Source: an uncultured Clostridia bacterium (GTDB taxonomy: Bacteria > Bacillota > Clostridia > Oscillospirales > Acutalibacteraceae). Taken from it: DNA of 15,240 nucleotides. Below are positions 1 through 5,914 of the stretch, in pieces. Each line of letters starts with the position of its first letter. Position 1 is the first letter of the stretch. A program made the position numbers and the translations under genes. Under the pieces are notes generated by a model, which saw nothing but the letters and a program-made list of their open reading frames with translations, was not told the DNA's origin and made no database searches. The DNA lies in assembly GCA_904420155.1 (NCBI GenBank), contig CAJFUH010000029.1, forward strand, positions 1 through 15,240, given 5' to 3'.

Positions 1-74
1 TCAAAGTACCTATGGATATCAATTACTGGATCGACCAGCTCAAAGCTGCGGTTAATCAGATACCTTATGTATAA
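1..74 (+). CDS. C-terminal end of an unidentified protein (partial)
   Basis: Reading from base 3, an open frame gives 23 codons (ending ...AAVNQIPYV) and a TAA stop at 72-74. A strong plus-strand terminator follows 14 bases later, which supports a real gene end. The visible tail is too short to assign a family. It is mildly amphipathic (DINYWIDQLKAAV), with no membrane segment and no motif I recognise. The gene starts outside the window. Its strand is opposite to the following minus-strand block, so this is a convergent junction. Confidence 0.55.
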   Translation, partial: KVPMDINYWIDQLKAAVNQIPYV

Positions 75-88
75 TAATCAGGTGATTC

Positions 89-117
89 AAGCCAGCCGTA
101 TGTCGGCTGGCTTTTCT
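89..117 (+). terminator. Rho-independent terminator of the left-edge gene
   Basis: A perfect 10-bp stem pairs 89-98 (AAGCCAGCCG) with 104-113 around the 5-base loop TATGT, and runs straight into a short T-rich tail (TTTTCT). It lies 14 bases after the stop codon at 74, which is the expected place for the end of that transcript. Confidence 0.85.
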
Positions 118-159
118 GCTATAGAGAGAAAAAGACAATACTATTTTTATAAATGGGAA

Positions 160-177
160 AAATCTGTAAAATCTGTA
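160..177. repeat. Short tandem 9-bp repeat in an AT-rich gap
   Basis: The 9-mer AAATCTGTA occurs twice head to tail (160-168 and 169-177) in the AT-rich, gene-free stretch between two converging terminators. I see no promoter or coding signal around it. It is probably a neutral slippage product. Confidence 0.4.
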
Positions 178-261
178 AAAATAGATAAAATGGGCTTATT
201 ATAAGATCAGGGCGATTACTATTCTTTGGCTTTCATAGGGGATAAAAAGCAAAAAGAAAAC

Positions 262-303
262 AAAAAACCTCTCAACAAAAGGATGATCCTGCTTGTTGAG
301 AGG
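262..303 (-). terminator. Rho-independent terminator of the 99-aa hypothetical gene
   Basis: On the minus strand, CCTCTCAACA (303-294) pairs with TGTTGAGAGG (277-268). The intervening 16 bases contain a small AGGAT/ATCCT stem. The outer stem is followed by six T (267-262) and a further T-rich run. It lies about 40 bases beyond the stop of the minus-strand gene at 345-644. Confidence 0.85.
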
Positions 304-344
304 GTTCTACTCAGTTGAAAGGCTGCCTGCGCTTTTCTCGGATG

Positions 345-644
345 TTAGCCCGCTAAGGCCCGTTCCAACCACGCATCTGCAATATCCAAGGCCAAATATA
401 AACCGTTCTTTTCACTGGTTTTGACAATTTTTTTACGGGTACGAATAGTAGGGTCCGTAGACATCAGCTGGACAGTTACCTTATCAGCAACATCTAAATC
501 GAGGTGCTTTTTCTTACTCTTAATTTCCAGTTTAATCACATAGGGGTCCGCCATACTGCCGTAATAAAGGATATCTCCACAGCGAACCAAAGGACGATTT
601 TTATATGTGAAAAACATTTCGTCTTTTTCTGTCTTTGTACTCAT
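345..644 (-). CDS. Conserved-looking 99-aa hypothetical protein
   Basis: A 99-residue soluble protein of unknown function. Translation starts at an ATG eight bases after a perfect AGGAGG (658-653). The gene has its own promoter (680-708) and terminator (262-303), so it is a real monocistronic unit. The N-terminal half is rich in hydrophobic and charged alternation (PLVRCGDILYYG, PYVIKLEIKSKKK, DKVTVQLM), suggesting beta structure. The C-terminal part (NGLYLALDIADAWLERAL, about 80-97) looks helical. There is one cysteine (Cys22), no signal peptide, no membrane segment and no catalytic motif I can name. From memory, short proteins of this type are common in Clostridia, but I know of no assigned role. 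The basic stretch (KSKKKH, TRKKIVK) could contact nucleic acid, which is a guess. Confidence 0.85.
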   Translation of the reverse strand: MSTKTEKDEMFFTYKNRPLVRCGDILYYGSMADPYVIKLEIKSKKKHLDLDVADKVTVQLMSTDPTIRTRKKIVKTSEKNGLYLALDIADAWLERALAG

Positions 645-679
645 TTGTGCAACCTCCTGTCATTCGATATGATTTATTC

Positions 680-708
680 ATTATATCACAAATTATTCTT
701 ACCGTAAA
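680..708 (-). promoter_or_regulatory. Promoter of the 99-aa hypothetical gene
   Basis: On the minus strand, a -35 box TTTACG (708-703) and a perfect -10 box TATAAT (685-680) are separated by 17 bases. The -10 is preceded by TGA, giving an extended TGn element (688-686). The predicted start near 673 leaves a leader of about 30 bases that contains the AGGAGG site. Confidence 0.75.
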
Positions 709-737
709 GGGGAAAAATGTGACGGTTGGTAAGGGAG

Positions 738-775
738 GAAAGAAAAGCGGTTCTGCTTCTTTCAGCAGAACCGCT
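738..775 (-). terminator. Rho-independent terminator of ireB
   Basis: On the minus strand, a perfect 12-bp stem AGCGGTTCTGCT (775-764) pairs with its complement (757-746) across the 6-base loop GAAAGA. It is followed by a T-rich tail (TTTTCTTTCC). The stem starts seven bases past the ireB stop. Confidence 0.9.
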
Positions 776-782
776 CGATTAC

Positions 783-1028
783 CTATTCCCCCAAATAAGA
801 TCGGACGAGGACTTCTAATAGTTCATCTCGGTCAATCCTGCGGATAAGGCTGCGGGCATTGTTATGTGTTGTAATATAAGTTGGATCCTCTGACAATATA
901 TATCCTACCATTTGATTGATGGGATTATACCCTTTCTCGCGTAACGCATCATATACCGTGGTAAGAATTCGCTTGATATCTCCTTCGCGGTCTTTTCCTA
1001 AGGAGAATGTCATAGTCTTATCATGCAT
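783..1028 (-). CDS. ireB: IreB family regulatory phosphoprotein
   Basis: An 81-residue IreB-family protein (formerly DUF965/UPF0297). In Enterococcus, IreB is a substrate of the PASTA-domain Ser/Thr kinase IreK and phosphatase IreP and affects cephalosporin tolerance. The family hallmarks are visible: the N-terminal threonines in MHDKTMTFSL (Thr5, Thr7), which correspond in place to the phosphorylated threonines of Enterococcus IreB; then the helical core VYDALREKGYNPINQMVGYILSED, DPTYITTHNNAR, and the RIDRDELLEVLVRSYL end. I chose the ATG at 1028 because GGAGGTG (1040-1034) sits five bases upstream. The upstream in-frame start at 1061 would lie within or before the promoter. The usual neighbours are alaS and ruvX. 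Here it follows pheT on the same strand with its own promoter. Confidence 0.93.
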   Translation of the reverse strand: MHDKTMTFSLGKDREGDIKRILTTVYDALREKGYNPINQMVGYILSEDPTYITTHNNARSLIRRIDRDELLEVLVRSYLGE

Positions 1029-1049
1029 GGAATCACCTCCGATATTGTT

Positions 1050-1078
1050 ATCATACAACAAATAAAAAGGAATTTCAA
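1050..1078 (-). promoter_or_regulatory. Promoter of ireB
   Basis: On the minus strand, TTGAAA (1078-1073) and TATGAT (1055-1050) are separated by exactly 17 bases. The box pair fills the short gap between the pheT stop (1088) and ireB. A start near 1043 would leave a leader of only about 15 bases, just enough for the GGAGGTG ribosome site. No terminator separates pheT from ireB, so read-through from the pheST transcript is also possible. Confidence 0.7.
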
Positions 1079-1087
1079 GTACTAATT

Positions 1088-3472
1088 TTAGGAACGAAGC
1101 ACAGCGCCCAAAGTCTCTAGAGCTTTTATCACTTTATTGATGGTTGCTACAGCCTGTTCATCGGTGAGAGTATTGTCGGCCGAGCGAAGCGTAAGACTAA
1201 AAGCGACGCTCTTTTTGCCTGCTTCAATCTGCTTGCCTTTATATACATCAAATAGCTTAATGCTTTCTAACAGGGGACCTGCGGCTTTCTTCATGGCTTT
1301 TTCCAAGGTAAGCACAGGAATACTGTCGTCGCACAGCAAAGCCAGGTCGCGGGTGACGGCCGGGAACTTTGGCAGGGGCTTGTACTGTTTTTCCCGTTGG
1401 GCATAAGTAAACATGAGGTCGGCGTCCAAGGTGAAAGAATATACCCTGCAGGAAATACCATACTGTTCAGTAACTTCTGGATGGATTTCTCCCAAAATTC
1501 CCAGCTCTTTTCCGTCGATGGTCAAACGGGCACAGCGGCCGGGGTGATAGCTGTAAGCGTTCTGGACTGCCTCAATATCATAGTCGTATACAGATAATTT
1601 GTCCAAAAGGGTCTCTACCATTCCCTTTAAAACAAAGAAATCCAAATTTTCACCGTATAAACCGGCTATGAGTTTGTTTTTTTCCTCAGGAAGCTGATCC
1701 TCCGTGGTGGGGATATATTCCCGAGCAAGCTCAAACAGGAAAGCTTCGGCGTTGCGATTGTTATAGTTGCGGGCCAGGATTTCCATCATAGAGGGAAGGG
1801 CCACTGTTCTCATAATAGAAGTATCCTCTCCCAAAGGATTGGAAATCTTAACGGATTTACGCAGGGCGTCGTCTTCCGGCATGTTGATTTTATCATAGTA
1901 TTTGGGGCTGATGAAGGAGTATGTCATGATTTCATCCAAACCCAACGCCCGCATGGTTTCGCTGATATCCCGGTCAAACTTCTGGCGTTCGGTGTACTTA
2001 CCTTGCGCTCCGCCGCGGATAGAGGTGGAAGACACTTTGTTATAACCATAGAAACGGACGATTTCCTCGGCAATATCAGCTTTATGCTCTAAATCCGGAC
2101 GATAAGAGGGGATCAGGATATCGTCTCCTTCCATCATGCAGCCAAGCTGATTCAAAATAGCCTCCATCTGCTCTTTGGTAAGGGTAATATCCAGGAAGCG
2201 GTTGATCCAGTCTACATCCAATTTGATCTTTTTCTGTTCATGAGAGGAACGGTCGTCCACAATAACGCCGTCCATGACGTCGCCGGCATCCAGCATTTCC
2301 ACCAATTCGCAGGCGCGTTGTAAGGCGGGCAGGCAGTTATTGGGGTCCAGCCCCTTTTCATAGCGGGCAGAAGCGTCGGTGCGCATCCCCTGGTCTCTAG
2401 CGGTGACACGGACCGAACTGCCCAGGAAATTGGCCGATTCAAAGACGATGGTAGTGGTGTCATCCATAATACCGCTGTATTCACCGCCCATGACCCCAGC
2501 GATTGCCACCGGTTTTTTGGCATCCGCGATTACCAGCTGATTGGGGGTGAGTTTGCGGTCTATCCCATCTAGGGTAGTAATCGTTTCCCCATTTCGGGCG
2601 CGGCGGACGCGGATTTTGCTGTCTTCAATATACCGTAAATCAAAAGCGTGCATAGGCTGGCCGTACTCCAGCATCACATAGTTTGTGATATCTACAATAT
2701 TGTTGATAGGCCGTACCCCCATGGCGCGCAGACGTTCTCTCATCCAACGGGGAGAAGGCTTGACACGGACATTTTTTACAATGCGGGCGCTGTATACCCG
2801 GCACAGTTTCTCGTCTTCAATATGAACATCGAGAAGAGAGGTACAGTCGCCGTGTCCCGCTTTGACCTCCGGGGTGTGTAGGCGCAGAGGCTTTTGAAAG
2901 GTAGCTGCGGCTTCCCGAGCTAACCCAATGACGGAGAAACAGTCGGGCCGGTTAGAGGTGATTTCAAACTCCATCTTGGTATCATTCAGGCCGATAGCTT
3001 CACAGATGTTCTTGCCGGGAGTACGGTCGCAGTCGTCACCCAGTACAAAGATGCCGTCTTCGATGGCATTGGGAAAGTCATGAACCGTCAACCCTAACTC
3101 TCCCAAAGAACACAACATGCCGTTGCTTTCCACGCCTCTCAGCTTTCCCTTTTTGATCTTTTTGCCACCGGGTAGGTTGGAGTTGTGCAGGGCGGCGGGT
3201 ACATAATCCCCAACCTGCAAATTTTGCGCACCTGTAACAATCTGCACGGGCGCTTGTGCACCTACATCCACCTGGCAGATCCACAGATGATCGGAGTCCG
3301 GATGCTTCTCCAGGGACAGAATTTTTCCCACTACAACATTGTGGACCTCAGCGCCTTCTACTTCCCATCCTTCCACTTTGGAGCCGCTCATGGTCATAGC
3401 CTCTGCAAAAGCCCGGGGAGTCATATCATCCAGAGTAACAAACTCTGCTAACCATTTCATAGAAAGATTCAT
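1088..3472 (-). CDS. pheT: Phenylalanyl-tRNA synthetase beta subunit
   Basis: The beta subunit of the cytoplasmic alpha2-beta2 enzyme that charges tRNA-Phe. At 794 residues it has the usual full bacterial length. Domains in order: an EMAP/OB-like tRNA-binding domain at about 44-155 (GKILSLEKHPDSDHLWICQV, GVESNGMLCSLGELG); a B3/B4 editing domain at about 215-385, ending in VAIAGVMGGEYSG; a B5 domain at about 405-480 (IPSYRPDLEHKADIAEEIVR); a catalytic-like core; and a C-terminal anticodon-binding FDX-ACB domain over roughly the last 95 residues (PKFPAVTRDLALL to the end). The frame stays open upstream to 3520, but the ATG at 3472 has a perfect AGGAGGTG seven bases ahead, and earlier starts would lie inside pheS. 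The pheS stop codon overlaps this ribosome site, so translation of the pair is probably coupled. Confidence 0.97.
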   Translation of the reverse strand: MNLSMKWLAEFVTLDDMTPRAFAEAMTMSGSKVEGWEVEGAEVHNVVVGKILSLEKHPDSDHLWICQVDVGAQAPVQIVTGAQNLQVGDYVPAALHNSNLPGGKKIKKGKLRGVESNGMLCSLGELGLTVHDFPNAIEDGIFVLGDDCDRTPGKNICEAIGLNDTKMEFEITSNRPDCFSVIGLAREAAATFQKPLRLHTPEVKAGHGDCTSLLDVHIEDEKLCRVYSARIVKNVRVKPSPRWMRERLRAMGVRPINNIVDITNYVMLEYGQPMHAFDLRYIEDSKIRVRRARNGETITTLDGIDRKLTPNQLVIADAKKPVAIAGVMGGEYSGIMDDTTTIVFESANFLGSSVRVTARDQGMRTDASARYEKGLDPNNCLPALQRACELVEMLDAGDVMDGVIVDDRSSHEQKKIKLDVDWINRFLDITLTKEQMEAILNQLGCMMEGDDILIPSYRPDLEHKADIAEEIVRFYGYNKVSSTSIRGGAQGKYTERQKFDRDISETMRALGLDEIMTYSFISPKYYDKINMPEDDALRKSVKISNPLGEDTSIMRTVALPSMMEILARNYNNRNAEAFLFELAREYIPTTEDQLPEEKNKLIAGLYGENLDFFVLKGMVETLLDKLSVYDYDIEAVQNAYSYHPGRCARLTIDGKELGILGEIHPEVTEQYGISCRVYSFTLDADLMFTYAQREKQYKPLPKFPAVTRDLALLCDDSIPVLTLEKAMKKAAGPLLESIKLFDVYKGKQIEAGKKSVAFSLTLRSADNTLTDEQAVATINKVIKALETLGAVLRS

Positions 3473-3485
3473 ATAGGGGCACCTC

Positions 3486-4505
3486 CTAGAATTGATGTAA
3501 AAACCGCACGTCGTTTTCATAAAACAGACGCAGGTCGTCGATGTTATAACGGCGCATTACGATCCGCTCCAACCCCAGTCCAAAAGCAAAACCGCTGTAT
3601 ACTTCGGGATCGATGTTACAGTTTTGCAGGACTTTGGGATGCACCATACCGCAGCCTAAAATTTCGATCCAGCCTTCGCCTTTGCACAGACGGCAGCCCT
3701 CTCCATGGCAGCTGAAGCATTGTACATCCACTTCGGCGGACGGCTCGGTAAAGGGAAAATGATGGGGACGGAAACGCACCACAGAATCTTCCCCATACAG
3801 GCGTTTGACGAAAGCTTCCAAGGTACCCTTCAGGTCGGCGAAAGTAATTCCCTTGTCCACGACCAACCCTTCAATTTGATGGAAAAGAGGGGAATGTGTG
3901 GCGTCCACAGCGTCAGAACGGTAAACGCGTCCTGGAGAGATCACACGAATTGGGGGAGCGGCCTTTTCCATCACCCGAATCTGAACCGGGGAGGTTTGGG
4001 TACGCAGCACAATTTTATCGTTAATATAAAAGGTGTCCTGCGTATCGCGGGCAGGATGATCCTTGGGCATATTCAGGGCTTCAAAATTATAGTAATCGTA
4101 TTCCACTTCGGGGCCGTCCACAATGTCAAACCCCATCCCTACAAAAATCTCTTTGACTTCATCCAACACTAAGCTTAGGGGATGTTTGCAGCCTAATTTC
4201 TTGGATACGCCCGGCAAAGTCACATCTACTGTTTCCGCTTCCAAGCGGCGGCGAGTCTCCTCCGCTTTCAGTTCAGAAAGCCTCTTTTCAATGCTTTTTT
4301 CAATAAAAGAGCGAACCTCGTTGGCCAACTGTCCAATGACAGGGCGCTCTTCGGGAGATAATTTCCCCATCTGCTTGAGAATGGAAGTCAGTTCCCCTTT
4401 TTTCCCCAGGAACTGAACCCGCAGAGTTTCAATATCCTGCTGCAGTTTGGCTTCCGATAGGGCATGGACAGCTTTTTCTCGAATGTCTTCCAACTGCTTT
4501 TTCAT
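3486..4505 (-). CDS. pheS: Phenylalanyl-tRNA synthetase alpha subunit
   Basis: The catalytic alpha subunit of phenylalanyl-tRNA synthetase, 339 residues, normal length. Residues 1-90 form the helical, coiled-coil tRNA-binding arm. The class II catalytic core follows, with motif 2 around 191-214 (PGRVYRSDAVDATHSPLFHQ) and motif 3 at 305-317 (GFAFGLGLERIVM). Four cysteines at 263, 266, 271 and 274 make a CxxC-x4-CxxC knuckle just before WIEILGCGMVHP. This looks like a metal-binding insertion; E. coli PheS lacks it. The ATG at 4505 has CGAGGTGA six bases upstream. The gene is first in the pheST operon, 13 bases before pheT, and is controlled by the phenylalanine T-box leader upstream. Confidence 0.97.
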   Translation of the reverse strand: MKKQLEDIREKAVHALSEAKLQQDIETLRVQFLGKKGELTSILKQMGKLSPEERPVIGQLANEVRSFIEKSIEKRLSELKAEETRRRLEAETVDVTLPGVSKKLGCKHPLSLVLDEVKEIFVGMGFDIVDGPEVEYDYYNFEALNMPKDHPARDTQDTFYINDKIVLRTQTSPVQIRVMEKAAPPIRVISPGRVYRSDAVDATHSPLFHQIEGLVVDKGITFADLKGTLEAFVKRLYGEDSVVRFRPHHFPFTEPSAEVDVQCFSCHGEGCRLCKGEGWIEILGCGMVHPKVLQNCNIDPEVYSGFAFGLGLERIVMRRYNIDDLRLFYENDVRFLHQF

Positions 4506-4585
4506 CCAAATTCACCTCGTTAAAATGATAAATCGTTGGGAAATGCCCCCCTTTGTATATTGAGGGCATATAGAGAAATGGACGC

Positions 4586-4631
4586 AAAAAAGCGCCTCCA
4601 TCCCTCCTTTTAACACAAGGGACGAAGGCGC
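4586..4631 (-). terminator. Regulated terminator of the T-box leader
   Basis: On the minus strand, a 14-bp stem (4631-4618 with 4605-4592, including two G-U pairs) encloses a 12-base loop and is followed by six T (4591-4586). The left arm begins right after the conserved T-box sequence. This is the standard layout in which the T-box-side strand can pair in either an antiterminator or the terminator. It would stop transcription before pheS when tRNA-Phe is charged. Confidence 0.9.
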
Positions 4632-4851
4632 GCCTCCGCGGTACCACCCTATTTTTTGCTCGGAGCAAACACTCTTACGGCCTGTAACGGGGCCGGCCGT
4701 TGCAGCCTACTGAATTTGTTTGTTCAGCTGCACCGCTCCCAAGGGAACTTCACAGGCCTGCCGGATGTCAACGTGCTTTCAGCCTGGACACGCAGTCTCT
4801 TTCCATCGGAATATTGGCCCTGTTACTTCCTTTTTCATCGCGTTTTTAGTG
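4586..4851 (-). ncRNA. T-box riboswitch leader (phenylalanine) controlling pheST
   Basis: The minus-strand leader contains the diagnostic T-box AGGGTGGTACCGCGG (4650-4636), followed at once by the terminator arm. Upstream lies a long structured region consistent with stem I, including AAGTAACAGG near its 5' end. The probable specifier is TTC (4747-4745), in the context GTGAAGTTCCC. TTC is a phenylalanine codon, matching the downstream pheS-pheT genes. T-box leaders bind uncharged tRNA through the specifier and the NCCA end and then permit read-through. The extent given runs from the predicted transcription start to the end of the terminator. The specifier was placed by context, not by a computed fold. 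Confidence 0.92.
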
Positions 4852-4857
4852 TTTTTT

Positions 4858-4886
4858 ATGATAGCACGAAAGAAAGAAAATTGCAA
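4858..4886 (-). promoter_or_regulatory. Promoter of the T-box/pheST operon
   Basis: On the minus strand, TTGCAA (4886-4881) and TATCAT (4863-4858) are separated by 17 bases. Transcription should start near 4851, just ahead of the T-box stem I sequence. The promoter lies back to back with the plus-strand promoter at 4961-4989, about 75 bases away. Confidence 0.75.
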
Positions 4887-4960
4887 GGCTTTGCATAAGG
4901 AAAGAAAAGAAAAATGAAAGTGCGAAAGTTACAGGGGATCCTCGGCAAAAGCATACAGAA

Positions 4961-4989
4961 TTGTAAATAGTGTATTTTTATGGTATAAT
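4961..4989 (+). promoter_or_regulatory. Promoter of the membrane protein-acpS-nnr cluster
   Basis: TTGTAA (4961-4966) and a perfect TATAAT (4984-4989) are separated by 17 bases. The -10 is extended by TGG directly before it (TGn, 4981-4983). The predicted start near 4996 leaves a leader of about 27 bases carrying GGAGGA. This is one of the strongest promoter matches in the window. Confidence 0.82.
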
Positions 4990-5022
4990 AGCGACAATTA
5001 TAAAATGTGGAGGAACAGATTC

Positions 5023-5559
5023 ATGGATGTTTTTGTGGAACAGATTGTGAAAAAGAGAATGGAATCCAAGGAAAAAATATTGGCTGTGGGGATTGCGCTG
5101 GCAGCTGTCGTGGTTTCCTTTGTGATTTTCTTGCTTTCCCGGTATTTGATGGCGTTTACTTTAGTTCTGGTAGCTGGCGCTATTTTTGGCGCATATTGGC
5201 TTATTACCAATATGAACTTGGAATTTGAATACGCCATCACCAATGGGGACATCACTGTAGATAAGATTATTGCCCGCCGCAGGAGAAAACGCGTCGTTTC
5301 CACGGACGCCAAAGAAGTGGAAAGCATGGGGAAATATCGGGTTTCAGACCATGTGAGCAAGTCGTATGACCAGCGTATGATAGCGGCTAGGGATGCAAAT
5401 GATACGGATGCCTGGTATATTACTTTTCACCATCGGGTACATGGGCATGTGCTGCTGGTCTTTTCTCCGGATGAGCGTACGCTGGAAGCAATCAAACCTT
5501 TTTTAAAAAGGCAGGTGGCGCTGGATGCCTTTGGCAGAGATGCTTTCAACCGGCATTGA
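5023..5559 (+). CDS. Two-helix membrane protein of unknown function (possibly DUF6106-like)
   Basis: A 178-residue predicted inner-membrane protein. I start it at the ATG at 5023, eight bases after GGAGGA (5009-5014), rather than at the ATG at 5005, which precedes that site. A short charged N-terminus (MDVFVEQIVKKRMESKEK) is followed by two adjacent hydrophobic segments at about 19-38 and 42-62, forming a hairpin. The C-terminal domain of about 115 residues is likely cytoplasmic, by the positive-inside rule, with a strongly basic patch (ARRRRKR, 84-90). That domain (EYAITNGDITVDKI ... WYITFHHR ... LLVFSPDERTLEAIKPFL) resembles a PH-like beta fold. The sequence recalls the DUF6106 family of Firmicutes, from memory only. 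Its last 35 bases overlap acpS, so the two genes are probably co-translated. A role in envelope or lipid metabolism is suggested only by its neighbours. Confidence 0.88.
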   Translation: MDVFVEQIVKKRMESKEKILAVGIALAAVVVSFVIFLLSRYLMAFTLVLVAGAIFGAYWLITNMNLEFEYAITNGDITVDKIIARRRRKRVVSTDAKEVESMGKYRVSDHVSKSYDQRMIAARDANDTDAWYITFHHRVHGHVLLVFSPDERTLEAIKPFLKRQVALDAFGRDAFNRH

Positions 5560-5914
5560 TCTAGTAGAAATTTTTCGAATTCGTAGGAGTATGAAGAATC
5601 CCCGGTTCTGTAAAAAAATTTTAGGGCCGGCAGAGTACCGGCAGTTGGAAAAACGGGGGTTCCCCCCGGAGAGCGTGGCGGTGAGTTTTGCTGCAAAGGA
5701 AGCTTTTGCCAAGGCCATGGGGACCGGAGTAAGAGGGTTTCAGCTTTGTGATGTAGAACTTTTGCGTAATCCCAGCGGTCAGCCTTATTTACAGCTGCAT
5801 CGCGGGGCATTGGAGTTGGCCCGAAAGAAAAGCTATACATTTTCCGTCAGCGCTACGCATACCAAAGCGTACGCTTCGGTGGTGGTGGTAGCCTATGTGG
5901 AGGGAACGACATGA
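5525..5914 (+). CDS. acpS: Holo-[acyl-carrier-protein] synthase
   Basis: AcpS moves 4'-phosphopantetheine from CoA to the conserved serine of apo-ACP, activating it for fatty acid synthesis. At 129 residues it has the usual length. The signature STGIDLVEI holds the metal-binding Asp12, and VSFAAKEAFAKA holds Lys58 and Glu59. The C-terminal strand SVSATHTKAYASVVVV is the typical family end. The ATG at 5525 follows AGGTGG by six bases; an ATG at 5540 would also keep the core but has a poorer site. The start lies inside the preceding membrane-protein gene (35-base overlap). The end overlaps the next gene by four bases (ATGA), the arrangement of a tightly coupled operon. Confidence 0.95.
   Translation: MPLAEMLSTGIDLVEIFRIRRSMKNPRFCKKILGPAEYRQLEKRGFPPESVAVSFAAKEAFAKAMGTGVRGFQLCDVELLRNPSGQPYLQLHRGALELARKKSYTFSVSATHTKAYASVVVVAYVEGTT

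Noticed and set aside
1029..1061. Upstream in-frame ATG for ireB at 1061
   Set aside because: It precedes the predicted transcription start and lies next to the promoter's -10 box. The ATG at 1028 has GGAGGTG five bases upstream.
3473..3520. Upstream extension of pheT to 3520
   Set aside because: It would overlap the end of pheS, and the ATG at 3472 has a perfect AGGAGGTG at ideal spacing.
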